Positions 31,704 to 41,987 of a stretch of DNA of 64,000 nt are shown here, one piece after another; positions within the stretch are counted from its first letter, which is position 1, and each line of letters starts with the position of its first letter. A program made the translations under genes and the position numbers. Origin of the DNA: Blastocladiella emersonii ATCC 22665 (lineage: Eukaryota > Blastocladiomycota > Blastocladiomycetes > Blastocladiales > Blastocladiaceae). A model generated the notes under the pieces. That model made no database searches and was not told the origin of the DNA. It was given only the letters and a program-made list of their open reading frames with translations. Location of the stretch: assembly GCA_025594325.1 (NCBI GenBank), contig JANHCV010000001.1, positions 1,488,001 through 1,552,000 of the forward strand. The letters run 5' to 3'.

Positions 31704-32523
31704 GGTGGAAGAGAGCCCGGCGAGTAGTGTCGATAACGTGGTGCTGTGCGGGATTACGGCGGCGGCTCGTTTCGTGGGCGCGCGATTCGCTACGCTTGCA
31801 GGAACTACGTTGACGGCTTCGTGCAACCCGGCCAGTGACACGCGTCGATACACCGTGATTGGCGACGGCGACGCGAGCGTGAGCGCGGTGGGGCGACAAG
31901 TGCGCCTTGGTCAGACCGCATCACCTGACCCGTTGTGAGGCCGCTTTGAGCGCTGCTTTTGACGACCCTGACGTCCTCTTCCATCCGCAAGGTCTCCGTA
32001 CCCGCCAAAAGCTCTTCCATGGAACAGTTCAACTTCATGCAATTGACATTGAGAACACTGGAATACTCTCGCAGACGCGACGTACCGCCTGCTTCGCCAC
32101 CCCACAGATCGCTTCTCGAGCACCGGCCGCCGTGACCATGTCCACTGCGATCTACTTGTGTGCTGGATCTTCCGTGATGCTTACGTTGCACGAGATTGGC
32201 ACCGCCCTCACACGGTAACTTGGGCATGAGATTTGAGCTTCCCTCACCGACGCGGTCCAAGAAGCCTTCGCGCGCTTGGTCGGTTACACTTGAGCGTGCG
32301 CCCCCCAAACCAACCTTACAATGTGACTTGCCGATCCCGTTGTATCGGCTGCCTTGACCCAACTCGCAGCACGCCATCGCACGATTGTTGCCCGCGCAAA
32401 GCACGCAAGTTTGAGACTTGTCGTGGCATAAGCGACGGCGGTGGCCCCGTTGCTCAGCTTTTCACTCAGCGACCCGACTGAGGCGGTTGCAGAGTATCAA
32501 GGGATCGAGGCCGGTCATGTATT
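31704..32523. other. intergenic or unresolved small gene
   Basis: About 820 bp. A minus-strand frame over 31805-32404 contains plausible stretches (ATGGTCACGGCGGCC at 32136 followed by a GTACGT donor), but I could not build a convincing spliced protein, and no domain is recognisable. Reported as unassigned. Confidence 0.35.
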
Positions 32524-33182
32524 CTACTGTTGCTGCTTCTGCTGCGCCCGTGCCGCTTCGCGCTCGCGGGCCATGGCCTCTGTGTCCAATGCCATCCTCC
32601 TGTCGCTAATCTCGAACTCCCGCTGGATACGCGCAATGAGCTCCGCCCTGCTCGATTGATGCCTCTTTTGATGGACATGGTGAGAACGAGGCGGTGCAGC
32701 AGGAGTGATAGTCTTTGGGATCGCAGCGATGCTGACGTGGTTGCTCGCAGGCTTTGGTGCCTCCGGAGCGGTTTGCACACCCGAGACGGACTGCTGCACG
32801 GGTGTGATCGTATGCTGCTCGAGCCGATTGACGAGGTCGAGCATGCGCGGGTCTTGGAACATAGCGTTCCGCACGCACTTGATGATTTCCGGCGGAGCTG
32901 CGCAGACTTCACCACTGCGAGCCCGTCTGGATTGCTGACTACCCGGACACCGGGGGCCGAGTGCAAGGCCCGAACCGGGCGAGCGCTGGTATGCACCGTT
33001 TGGGGAGCTTGAGCTAGATGCGAGGCAGCGGTAGCAGTTAGAGGGAGGAAAGTTTTACGTTGCTTCGCCGTCCGCACTTGAGGCCATGACGAGGCTTCTG
33101 TGAGAGCCGCTTGCCGAGGGAGGGCGGCGAGCGACTTTATGTAAGCCTCAAGACTGGCTCGGTGCCTGGATGCATTCATTCA
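32524..33182 (-). CDS. uncharacterised small protein, 5' structure unresolved
   Basis: The secure part is the C-terminal exon, about 32960-32524. It encodes PPEIIKCVRNAMFQDPRML followed by DLVNRLEQ, a Pro/Ala-rich linker, and a charged helical tail with RAELIARIQREFEISDRR ending in Gln residues. The composition and helix pattern look like a real protein. Upstream, a frame from 33182 (MNASRHRASLEAYIKSLAAL) with a GTGCGG donor and CATCTAG acceptor (about 33095-33017) probably supplies the N-terminus. The reading frames do not join cleanly, so the boundary is approximate. I do not recognise the family. No membrane segment or signal peptide. Confidence 0.5.
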
Positions 33183-33756
33183 CGGAGGGTGGTCAGCCCC
33201 TGATCGGCCAACTGACCGCCTTGCACTCCGCTCCGCCACCTCACGTGCGGATGACCGGCGCGCCTCAGCATACGGATGGACCCCTCACCGCTTGCACGAC
33301 GGATGAACCTCTCAGAACTTGAGGTACAGCTCGGGCCCAGGACGGTCCGCGACGCTCTTCGTGAGCTGCGGCCCAATCGTTCGTCAAAACTCCACCCGCT
33401 CACCCGGCTAGTTGTGTCGTTCGATCACCCTGGGGCTCCGCAGCAGTAACACAATGCGAGGAATAGTTGCAGGAGCATGTGCTGGTCGGCGAAGTCCGGC
33501 GGGGGCAGTGGAGCGGTCGCAACGCGGAAGCGGAAGTGTTGGGTCATGCAACCGCGACTTCCGGGGCACGCGTCGAGGCGTCGAGGCATCGGGGACCTAC
33601 AAAAGCCACGCGTTTCCCGCTCCCCCGAGTTCGAGAACAGCAGCCGATCGCCATTCTTCCGAGCGACCCAAACTCTCATCACATCCATGTAAGCAGCAGC
33701 ACTCTGACCCCATGCAACACGTTCCCAGACTCACGATACACGCTTCCCTGCTAGCC
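33183..33756. promoter_or_regulatory. spacer upstream of the FAD monooxygenase
   Basis: About 570 bp. The monooxygenase frame is open through much of this stretch but is not protein-like before 33757. An in-frame ATG at 33712 (MQHVPRLTIH) is an alternative start. No other gene seen. Confidence 0.4.
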
Positions 33757-36084
33757 ATGCCGGCCGCGACCCACGACACCCTGGTCGACGTTGCCGTTCT
33801 CGGAGGCGGTCCCGTCGGCCTCTTCCTCGGCAACCTGGTGCACGAGTACCTCTCGACCGTGCCCTCCACGCTCGGCGGTCCCGATCCGGCGCGCCGCGTG
33901 CTAGTTGTCGAGCGCGCGGACGGCGCGTCGCCTAACTCCAAGGCGATCGCGGTGCACGCGCGCACGCTCGAGGTGATGGCGTCGCTCGGCCCCGAGTCGC
34001 GCGTCGCGCAGGACCTCGTCGACGGCGAGCTGCCGTACCCGGACCGCCGCGGCGACCTGTGCGCGGGGTCGCCCATCGAGGCCATGCAGTTCGGCGACTT
34101 CAAGCACTCGTCGCTCGGCGAGCTCAACCCGCCGACCGCCGACCGCATCCAGTCGCCGTACCCGTACATCATGATGCGGCCGCAGTTCGACACGGAGCGC
34201 CTACTGATCGACGAGATGAAGCGTCGCACCGCCAAGGACGGCGCCATCGACCTGCGCCTGCGCACCGAGGTCGTCGGGCTGCGCGCATCGACCAGGCACG
34301 CCGAGTACCCCGTCGAGATCACCCTGCGCGACCTCGCGTCGGGCACTTCGCGCGTCGTGTTCGCCAAGTACGCGGTCGGGTGCGACGGCGGGCGCAGCAC
34401 AGTGCGGCACCTGGCCGGGATCGCACTCGAGGGCCACACGCGCGAGGATATCTTCTGGATGGCCGACGTGCGCATCCGCACCAACGAGGGCGGCGACCGC
34501 GTCAGCCGCGACACGGCGTGGAACGCGGGCCGCGTGTTCAAGATCTCGTTCAGCCGGTTCGGGACCGTGTTCATGATGCCGCTGCAGGGCGACCACCTGC
34601 GCGACCCGATCCACCGCATCGTCATGCTCGGCGGCGACGAGCAGGTGGCCGCCATGGGCGAGCCGCTCGAGTCGTTCCTCGACACGGCGGGGCTGCCCGA
34701 GGGCGCCGCCGCCAGTTCGGCCAAGGCCGCCGACGGGTTCCTCGACAAGCACTCGGGCGGCGACTCGGGCACCAGCGGCTCCGGCCGTCGCACCGCCGCG
34801 GTCCCGACGCCCCCGCCGACGCTGGCCGGGTTCGAGCGCCTCTTCAACGCGCGCCTGCAGGTCCCGTGGTCCGAGGTGGTGTCGCCGGGCGAGCCCGTGA
34901 CGCTCGACGACCCGCACCGGACCGGGTACACGCTGCACGACGCGCAGTGGCTCACACGGTTCCGCGTCAACGAGCGCGTCGCCGCGGCGTACGGTGTCCC
35001 GGCGCCGGGCGCGACGGGCGACGAGGCCAGCCGGCTCCGCGTGTTCCTCGCGGGCGACGCGGCGCACGTCCATTCGCCAGCCGGCGGTATGGGCATGAAC
35101 CTCGGGCTGCAGGACGCGCAGAACCTGGCGTTCAAGCTCGCGGCGGCCGTGATTTCCGGGTCGACGGGTCGCGACACCGCGCTCGCCACGTACGGCGCCG
35201 AACGCCGGCCCATGGCGCAGGCTGTCGTCGCCAACACGAGCCGACTGACCGATCTGGGCGCGCGGTTCCCGCGCGTGCTCCGGTTCATTCTCGGCACCGT
35301 GCTCCCGTTCTTTGCGCGGTGGTTCCCGCGCGTGCTCGCGCCCGAGAAGACGGCGGCCAACGTCGGCCTCGCCACTGTGTACCCCGCCAAGCCGAGTGCT
35401 GTCGCTGGCGAGGCGACGTGGGTCGACGCCAAGGCCGCGTCGCGCGTCACGTCCAAGGGCGGCGTGGGTCTCCTTCACGCCGCTGGGCATCGCGGCCCTG
35501 CGCGCGGGCTCCTCCAGGCCATCACGACCGATTCCACCGGTAAGGCCTCGGCCGTCACCGCGGCGCCGCTCGACCTGATTGTCGCGAGCCGCATCACGCA
35601 CTCGGTGCTCCTTCTCGCGCCGCACGACCGCATGGACCAGGTCAAGTTCACCCTGCCCTCGGCGTGCGCCAACTGGTGCACCGTCCAGCTCATCTCGCTG
35701 CGCACCACGCCACCGGCCGTCCCGCACTGCCTGACGCAGCAGTCGCCGGTCCCGCTCATCGTGACGGGGTCCGACTGCCACCACGGCAAGCTCGGCGACG
35801 GCAAGGGCCGTTCGGTGCGCGACGCGATGCAGCTGCAGCGCACGGCGGTCCCGGCGGGCGTCGCGCGGTGGGAGGACGCGAACGGCGACGTCGCGCAGTA
35901 CCTGTTCGGCACCACGCACCACCACGACTTTGGCGTGTCCAAGGTCCACGGCGGCGCGGAAGCGGTGCGCGCGTGGGCCCTGGTCGTGCGGCCCGACGGG
36001 ATCATGGCGATGGCCGGGCTCGGGATCACGGGCGATGAGGTCGCTGAGTTTCTCGCCAAGTTTGTCCCTCTCGGAGTCGAGTAG
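33757..36084 (+). CDS. FAD-dependent aromatic monooxygenase (phenol hydroxylase/PHBH family)
   Basis: Single exon, 775 aa from ATG 33757. The N-terminal dinucleotide fold has VAVLGGGPVGLFLGN (GxGxxG, about residues 13-27). The DG motif appears as GCDGGRSTVRHLAGI. The GD motif is AGDAAHVHSPAGGMGMNLGL followed by QDAQNLAFKLA (about residues 430-460). This combination identifies a group A flavoprotein hydroxylase that hydroxylates phenolic rings with NAD(P)H. The C-terminal ~200 residues fit the thioredoxin-like domain of phenol-2-monooxygenases. A Gly/Ser insertion (about 325-355) is unusual. It has no introns, although most long neighbours do; HGT is possible but codon use looks like that of its neighbours. 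The substrate is unknown. Confidence 0.9.
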   Translation: MPAATHDTLVDVAVLGGGPVGLFLGNLVHEYLSTVPSTLGGPDPARRVLVVERADGASPNSKAIAVHARTLEVMASLGPESRVAQDLVDGELPYPDRRGDLCAGSPIEAMQFGDFKHSSLGELNPPTADRIQSPYPYIMMRPQFDTERLLIDEMKRRTAKDGAIDLRLRTEVVGLRASTRHAEYPVEITLRDLASGTSRVVFAKYAVGCDGGRSTVRHLAGIALEGHTREDIFWMADVRIRTNEGGDRVSRDTAWNAGRVFKISFSRFGTVFMMPLQGDHLRDPIHRIVMLGGDEQVAAMGEPLESFLDTAGLPEGAAASSAKAADGFLDKHSGGDSGTSGSGRRTAAVPTPPPTLAGFERLFNARLQVPWSEVVSPGEPVTLDDPHRTGYTLHDAQWLTRFRVNERVAAAYGVPAPGATGDEASRLRVFLAGDAAHVHSPAGGMGMNLGLQDAQNLAFKLAAAVISGSTGRDTALATYGAERRPMAQAVVANTSRLTDLGARFPRVLRFILGTVLPFFARWFPRVLAPEKTAANVGLATVYPAKPSAVAGEATWVDAKAASRVTSKGGVGLLHAAGHRGPARGLLQAITTDSTGKASAVTAAPLDLIVASRITHSVLLLAPHDRMDQVKFTLPSACANWCTVQLISLRTTPPAVPHCLTQQSPVPLIVTGSDCHHGKLGDGKGRSVRDAMQLQRTAVPAGVARWEDANGDVAQYLFGTTHHHDFGVSKVHGGAEAVRAWALVVRPDGIMAMAGLGITGDEVAEFLAKFVPLGVE

Positions 36085-36347
36085 GCCGTGGTCGATAGCG
36101 TTTTTGTAATAGTATGCGCTTATTATCTCACGGAATCTCGCACATTTGCCTTCCACTGCGAAAGAGCGAGCGAGAGACGCGTCGCGAAAACAGGTGACCG
36201 GTTGCCGCCTTGTGCCAGCTCCACGGCTTCGGCGCGTCGCCGCTGAGATCGGCACTCCCGTAAATCCGCCGCGCCTTCGCCGCACCTTGCAACGTAATCT
36301 CTCCCAACCATCTGCAACGAACCACGCATCGACCATCACCCGTCACC

Positions 36348-38441
36348 ATGCCGTCGCCGCTGTCGGCCTTCCGCGCCCCGCCGCGCGGGTACGCGCGCGT
36401 GGGCTGCGCCACCCTGCTGCTGGTCCTGTCGGCCGTCTACCATATTGCCGGCATCATGTTCCTCGTCAGCGTGCCAAGCAGCTTCATCGCCTACGGCCTG
36501 CTCGCCATCCTCGTCCCCTCGATCCTCCTGTCCTTTTACCTCTACCCGGGCTGGCACCGGACCCAGGGCCACGCCGCCAGGGACAAGGGCCACGCCGCCG
36601 CCGAGGAGGATGCCGGCGCCGCCCGCGGCCGGTCGTCGACGGACGCACCCGCACCGCAGCGCCGCAACGACGGTGTCCCGCGCGGGCTGCGCGTGTTCGG
36701 GCTCGACCCGGCCACGATCCAGTCGCGGCCGCGGTCCGCGTCCACGTCGTCGGCCGACCCGCTCAACGCGACATCGTCGCAGCCGCGGCGCCGGTCGCCC
36801 GGCTCGTCACCCATCAACGGGTCCGTCGAGTCGCTCGTGCGCGGCCTCGACGAGCTGCAGGTGCGCAGCGGGAGCGACGCCGACTTGGCGGCCCCCGGCT
36901 CGCCTACCTCCTTCCCGCGCGGCTCGCCGACGCCGGATACGGACGCGCGCAAGTCCCGCGTGTGCGTGCGGTGGATCGACTGCCGCAAGCTCGTGGTCGT
37001 GAACTTAGTTCTGCAGGTCGCGTGGCTGCTCGTGTGCGCGTACATCATCTTTGCGCCGCGCGTGCTGCTCGACCTCGAGCCTGTCCAGTTTGTGCGCGTC
37101 GGCGAGACCTCGCCCACCGCCGTCAACCTGCAGTTCCGCGTGCGCGCCGCGTCGCGCGTCGCCGTGCAGTACCGCGCCATCAACGGGTCGTCAGCGACTG
37201 CCGCGACCGCAGCGGCATGGACGACGCTTCCGCCCATCACCGTTGCTGCCGAGTCCGACTTCACGGCGACCGCGCGCATCACGGGGCTCGCGCCCGCGAC
37301 CGCGTACGAGTACTTTTTGATCGACGCCGACCGCGGCACGCGGTTCCCCGAGTCCGAGTTCCTGTCGGGCCGCATCAAGACGCCGCGCGCCGTGACGTCC
37401 ACGGCGGCGCTCGCGGCGGCCGAGGCGGCGGACTCGCAGACGCCGTACCTGTCGATCGCGTTCGGGTCGTGCATCAAGCCGAGCACGCCGCCGCTGCTGG
37501 AGCGCGGGATCCGCGGGTTCCGCGAGCTGCTGTCGCGGCCCGAGCTGCGCGCAGACCTGCTGCTGTTCCTCGGCGACTTTATCTACGCCGACGTGCCGTT
37601 CCGGTACGGGACCACCATCGACCACTACCGGTGGCACTACAAGTACGCGTTCAGCGTGCCCGAGACCCGCGCGCTGCTGTCCTCGGTCCCGACGTATTTC
37701 GTGTACGACGACCACGAGATCCTCAACAACTGGGACCGCGGCGAGTCCACGGCGCCGTTCCCCGCGGCGAGCCAGGCGTACGCCGAGTACGTCGGGCGCG
37801 CCAACCCCGTGTCGGCCGCGGGCGCCGACCGCGCCTACTACAACTTCACCACGGCGCCCGTGTGCTACTTTGTCGTGGACCTGCGCCGGTACCGCACGCC
37901 GCCGGCGCAGCCCGACTCGGTGCTGCTGGGCGCCGAGCAGACGGCCGCGCTACACGCGTGGCTCGAGGACTCGGTCGACCCCGCACGCGGGTGCCAGTGG
38001 CGCGTGCTCGCCAGCAGCGTGCCCATGACGACCAACTGGCACATAGACGCCGATACATGGGTCGGTTACCGCGCCGAGCGCGACGCGCTGCTCAACTGGA
38101 TCCACGACCGCGCCATCCCGAACGTGGTCGTCGTCTCGGGCGACAGGCACACGGTGGGCGTGCAGAAGTTGCGCCCGCACGCCGAGGTCGTCGAGTTCTC
38201 GTCCTCACCGATCAGCCAGTTCTACCCGCCACTCAACTTCTACGACCCGAACGGCGGCGACGAGGCGCTCTTCGACGCGTCCGTCGGCAACGTCAAGATC
38301 GGCATGCTCGACGTGTTCTGGGACCGCCTCGTGTTCCGCCAGTTCATCAACGACCGCATCGTCTTCAACTACACGGTCGAGGCCGCGCCGCAGACGCGCA
38401 AGGCGGCGGTGCTCGCTGCTACTGCCGCCGCGAAACCATGA
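36348..38441 (+). CDS. membrane-anchored PhoD-like metallophosphatase
   Basis: Single exon, 697 aa. Two hydrophobic segments (about residues 20-38 and 48-64) and a third (about 214-240) precede the catalytic part, so the enzyme is probably membrane-bound with the catalytic domain on the far side. After a fibronectin-like beta region comes the PhoD (PF09423-type) domain: AFGSCIKPS, LLLFLGDFIYADVPFRYG, VYDDHEILNNWDRGE and VVVSGDRHTVGVQ, which carry the Asp, Asn and His metal ligands. PhoD enzymes are Ca/Fe-dependent phosphodiesterases/alkaline phosphatases; bacterial ones are secreted in phosphate starvation. In fungi the role is unclear. The residue 70-210 linker is Ser/Pro-rich and probably disordered. 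Confidence 0.88.
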   Translation: MPSPLSAFRAPPRGYARVGCATLLLVLSAVYHIAGIMFLVSVPSSFIAYGLLAILVPSILLSFYLYPGWHRTQGHAARDKGHAAAEEDAGAARGRSSTDAPAPQRRNDGVPRGLRVFGLDPATIQSRPRSASTSSADPLNATSSQPRRRSPGSSPINGSVESLVRGLDELQVRSGSDADLAAPGSPTSFPRGSPTPDTDARKSRVCVRWIDCRKLVVVNLVLQVAWLLVCAYIIFAPRVLLDLEPVQFVRVGETSPTAVNLQFRVRAASRVAVQYRAINGSSATAATAAAWTTLPPITVAAESDFTATARITGLAPATAYEYFLIDADRGTRFPESEFLSGRIKTPRAVTSTAALAAAEAADSQTPYLSIAFGSCIKPSTPPLLERGIRGFRELLSRPELRADLLLFLGDFIYADVPFRYGTTIDHYRWHYKYAFSVPETRALLSSVPTYFVYDDHEILNNWDRGESTAPFPAASQAYAEYVGRANPVSAAGADRAYYNFTTAPVCYFVVDLRRYRTPPAQPDSVLLGAEQTAALHAWLEDSVDPARGCQWRVLASSVPMTTNWHIDADTWVGYRAERDALLNWIHDRAIPNVVVVSGDRHTVGVQKLRPHAEVVEFSSSPISQFYPPLNFYDPNGGDEALFDASVGNVKIGMLDVFWDRLVFRQFINDRIVFNYTVEAAPQTRKAAVLAATAAAKP

Positions 38442-38615
38442 TTCCCTGTCGTGAGAGTAATACACCGTTGCGAGCTCGCTTTTGGACAAATAAGATTAAT
38501 TAACAGTTACGTAATAGAGCAATCGATAAGGTACAAATCCGAGGCGCCGTTCGTTGGGCCCTCGGAGCAAAAATGGACATGGCGTCGCAACACGCACGCG
38601 CGAGCGAAAGCACGC

Positions 38616-38889
38616 TTAGTGCTGGGTCTTCTTGGGGAGAAGACCGAAGCGCTTCTTGATGGTGACACGGTGGCGCGAGTACTTGTCGTCGGGCGAGAAG
38701 CGGGCGGGGTGGGCCGACTTGGTCATCTCACCGGACTCGGTCGACTTCTACGGAAGCAAAACGAGCGCGCACGGGACGACAGGGTCAGCCGTCTGGCCTC
38801 CACACGGACGTGGCGTGTGCGCGGCGATGGCGCACCTTGAGGGTGTAGACGCGCTTGCCCTCGGCGTTCAGAGAGTACATGAGATGCAT
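38616..38889 (-). CDS. NOP10: H/ACA snoRNP protein NOP10
   Basis: Two exons (38889-38836 and 38747-38616, 88-nt intron) encode 61 aa: [18 protein letters not shown] joined to [20 protein letters not shown] and [17 protein letters not shown]. This is a near-consensus NOP10, with the [17 protein letters not shown] helix that contacts dyskerin/Cbf5. NOP10 is an obligate subunit of H/ACA ribonucleoproteins that pseudouridylate rRNA and snRNA and, in some organisms, of telomerase. Eukaryotic NOP10 lacks the archaeal zinc ribbon, as here. The gene is too short and too split to be seen as one open frame. Confidence 0.97.
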
Positions 38890-39148
38890 GGTGGATGAGG
38901 CGGTGAGGGGGTTGCTGCGTGTGGATTTGCGTTACGACGTCGTCCTGAGGCCCGATTCCGTGAGGTCAATGGATTGCGGACGAATGCGCGGCGGGCGTGG
39001 CGGCGAGCGCGGAGCGAGGAGAGTGAAGTGCGTTTCGACTCGGCTGGGGTCACGTGGCCAGTCGCTACCCGGATTTTTGAACAGTGTGCAAGTGATTTCG
39101 AGTTTATTGGGCCACAGCGCCGGTGGAGAGGTTACAGAGAGGGAGAAT

Positions 39149-40224
39149 TTAGGGGTGCTTGGCGGTGTAGTCCTCGACAAACTAGGTGCGGGAGCGCGGG
39201 AGGGTCAGCGGGCAGTCGCGACGCGCAGCGGGTGGGCGGCTGAAGGACGCGTACCTCGTCAATGAGTGATGGCCACGCGCCGTACGGGTCGTAGTCGCTC
39301 ATGGACTTGAGCTCGGTGAAGTCGAGCAGCACGTTCCACGTGTCCTTGGGGATCGAGCGCTTGCAGTTGGCCTGTTCGATGGGCGCGCGTGGGGGCGGTG
39401 GGTTAGCCATCGCAGCAAGGATCACGACCCCCGAAACAGGCGCGTAGCGAACCTTGACGAACTTGATCCAGTCGGCCGTGAGCTTCCAGCGGTCGGCGAG
39501 GAGGAGCTCCCACAGGGCGACGGCGGTCTCGAGGGCGAGCCCCTTCTGGCCCTCCTCGCGGCTGAAGGTGAACGTGTACTCGTACACGTTCTTGAAGAAG
39601 GCGGGGTCGTTGGCGAAATCGGAGCGCAGCTTGGCGACGGCGGCCTTCATCTTGTCGAGCGAGTCGGCGCCGAGCTTGGACCAGCCCGCGGTCCACCCGG
39701 CGCGCGTGAACTCGCACATGTGCGGGCACTGCAGCATGTACGCGACCGACAGCATGACCACGTCCGACGGGTCGACGCCCAGGTCCTCGCACAGCTGCTC
39801 GGTGCCCTCGACGCCGATGATGCCGTCGTCGGCGTCCTTGTACTTCTCGAACAGGTCGTCGAGCGCCTTGAGGTTCACGCGGCTCGCCGCGGCCTGCGCG
39901 CTCGCACCCGACATGAAGTAGGCATCGGCCGCGAGCTCGATGTTGCCGCCGTGCTTGGCGAGCAGGTTCTTGGCCACCGGCTCGCTAGAGGTGGCGGCAG
40001 GCGGGCGGACGGGTCAGATCTAAGGCGTGGCAAGGCGGACGGCGAGAAGATCGCGTACGTGACGCCAATGGCGTTGCACAGGGCCTGGATCGAGGAGCGC
40101 GGGATGGTGCCCGAGGAAGTGCGTCCAAACTAGTCGACGAGGAGGGCGGGGAGCGAGATCGATCAGCACTCGTGTCCAGCGGTGCGGCGTTACATGGCAG
40201 CGGGGGAGGGTGTCTGCGGACCAT
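39149..40224 (-). CDS. DCN1: DCN1 cullin-neddylation E3 co-factor
   Basis: Five exons are proposed: 40224-40222 (ATG only), 40129-40059, 39984-39453, 39371-39255 and 39181-39149, summing to 756 nt, 251 aa. The N-terminus is UBA-like ([22 protein letters not shown]). The PONY/DCUN1 domain follows ([59 protein letters not shown]) and ends [33 protein letters not shown]. That C-terminal patch binds the cullin WHB domain. Dcn1 stimulates Nedd8 transfer from Ubc12 to cullins. The start-codon-only exon is inferred from frame; all later exons are secure. Confidence 0.93.
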
Positions 40225-40521
40225 TGCAGCAGGTCAGTCGCAGGAGACGGGTAGGCTCGTGGCAGAGAGGCCGAGTCGAGGGCTGATGGGGAAGAGCGAG
40301 GAAAGAAGCATCGCGCGAGCGGCGGGTGGTCGACGCGGTCGCCAGGTCGGGTCCCGTGGCCGAGCGCCTCGCGCTGTGCCGTGTCCACGGACCCTCGAAG
40401 GCGCGCTGCCCCTCCTCAGCGCTGTGAACCGACCAGTAAACCCCACTCGGGCACTCCATGCAATCGCCATAGCACCGTGAATCTGCAACCGAAGCGCCCC
40501 GCGAGCGCCACCACCACCACC
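40225..40521. promoter_or_regulatory. divergent spacer, DCN1 / SNF4
   Basis: About 300 bp between outward-facing start codons. No further gene seen. Confidence 0.35.
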
Positions 40522-41595
40522 ATGTCAATCCAACCGCCACCACCAGCGGGAGCCGCTGCCAGCGCGACCACGACGTCCGCGTCCATCCACACGTTCCTGC
40601 AGCGCCACACGGCGTACGACATACTGCCGCTGTCGCTCAAGGTCGTGGTCATCGACTCGCTCCTGCCGCTGCGCAAGGCCGTGGCCGCGCTCGTGCTCAA
40701 CGGGCTGGTCGCGGCGCCGCTGTGGCAGTCGGAGACGCAGTCCTTCTACGGCCTGCTGACCGTGACCGACATCCTGCGGCTGATCCTGCACTACTCGGAG
40801 GCCGAGCTGCGCGACGCGGACGTGGGCGACCTGGTCGACGAGATCGACTCCATGACGGTCGAGTCGCTGCGCGCGTTCCGCACCGACGCTGACGCTGGCG
40901 CCGACGCGGCGGTGCCCGCGCCCGCGTTCCGCGTGCACCCGATGCACTCGGTGCTCGAGGCGAGCCAGACCATGCTGCAGTACCACCTGCACCATGTGCC
41001 GCTCATCGACGCCGACTCGCTGACGCGCCAGGAGACGATCGTGTCGGTGCTCACCGGGTTCAAGATCCTCAAGTTCCTCGCGTGCAACTGCCCCATGACC
41101 CGCACCCTCACCGGCACCATTAGTGAGCTCGGCATCGGCACCTTCTGGAAGGTCCAGACCGTCTCGCCCGCCGCCACCGCGCTCGACGCCATCCGCCTGC
41201 TCGTCGACGAGAACGTCTCGGCCCTCCCCGTCGTGGACAGCGCTGGCCGCCTCCTCGACGTGTTCACCGAGACGGACGTTCTGGTGCGTTTCCGTCGCTG
41301 TTCCTTCTCTTCGCCGATTGAGGCTCACGATCGCCCGCGTCGAGTGTAGCTCACGGTGCGCGACTTCCCCGCCGTGTCCATGTGGATCACGGTCGGCGAG
41401 GCCATGGCGCGGCGCCCGCCAGACTTTGAGCCCGTCCACACGTGCCTGCGCACCGACTCGGTCAGCTCGCTGTTCGCCGCCATCCAGAAGGGCAAGATCT
41501 CGCGCTTCGTCGTCGTCGACCAGGACAACCGCGTCGAGGGCGTCGTGAGCTTGGGCGACCTGCTCGGCTTCGTCATCAACAAGGCCAACGTGTAG
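40522..41595 (+). CDS. SNF4: AMPK gamma subunit Snf4 (four CBS domains)
   Basis: Two exons (40522-41283, 41350-41595; 66-nt intron GTGCGT...GTGTAG) encode 335 aa, close to yeast Snf4 (322). FLQRHTAYDILPLSLKVVVI and FYGLLTVTDILRLILHYS mark CBS1. CBS2 has YHLHHVPLIDAD and SVLTGFKILKFLA. CBS3 spans ALDAIRLLVDENVSALPVVD followed by LLDVFTETDVL. CBS4 has FVVVDQDNRVEGVVSLGDLLG. The gamma subunit binds AMP/ADP/ATP and regulates the Snf1 kinase heterotrimer in response to energy status. The N-terminus is short, with a Thr/Ala tract. CBS2 contains an acidic Ala-rich insertion (about residues 118-133). Confidence 0.94.
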
Positions 41596-41987
41596 CGTAG
41601 CGCATCCCTGAGTGTACCTTAGCAATGCATAAGTCTGTATCATCGTCAAGAGTAGGCAGGGCACCGAGGGCAGGGTCCCCCGACGCGTTGAGTTTTCGCG
41701 GCTGCCTCCACCTCGGCGTCTGAGACCCGCGCGGGCCACGCTTTCCCCTCCCTCCTCCCACACAAATTCGGCTTCCCATGTATCTCGCCTAAAGCATCGG
41801 CTCCGCGCCCGGGTCTCCCTGCAACGAACTTTGGCCTGCATCCACCTGCCTTCGGCCCCGCACACGGGCGCCGCTGCACGCCCGCCCATCGCGCGCGCGT
41901 CGCCGGCCTCACCACGCACTCGCACACTCCACGTCGTCCCTCTTCGCGTCCGCGCCACGCCGCTGCGGCCCGGACCCGAGCGGCACC
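41596..41987. promoter_or_regulatory. intergenic, SNF4 3' / FAB1 5'
   Basis: About 390 bp between tandem genes. Pyrimidine-rich near 41740-41770. No gene or RNA recognised. Confidence 0.35.

Noticed and set aside
33757..36084. horizontal transfer of the FAD monooxygenase from bacteria
   Set aside because: Lack of introns alone is weak evidence; codon use matches neighbours and such enzymes are common in fungi. Would need a phylogeny.
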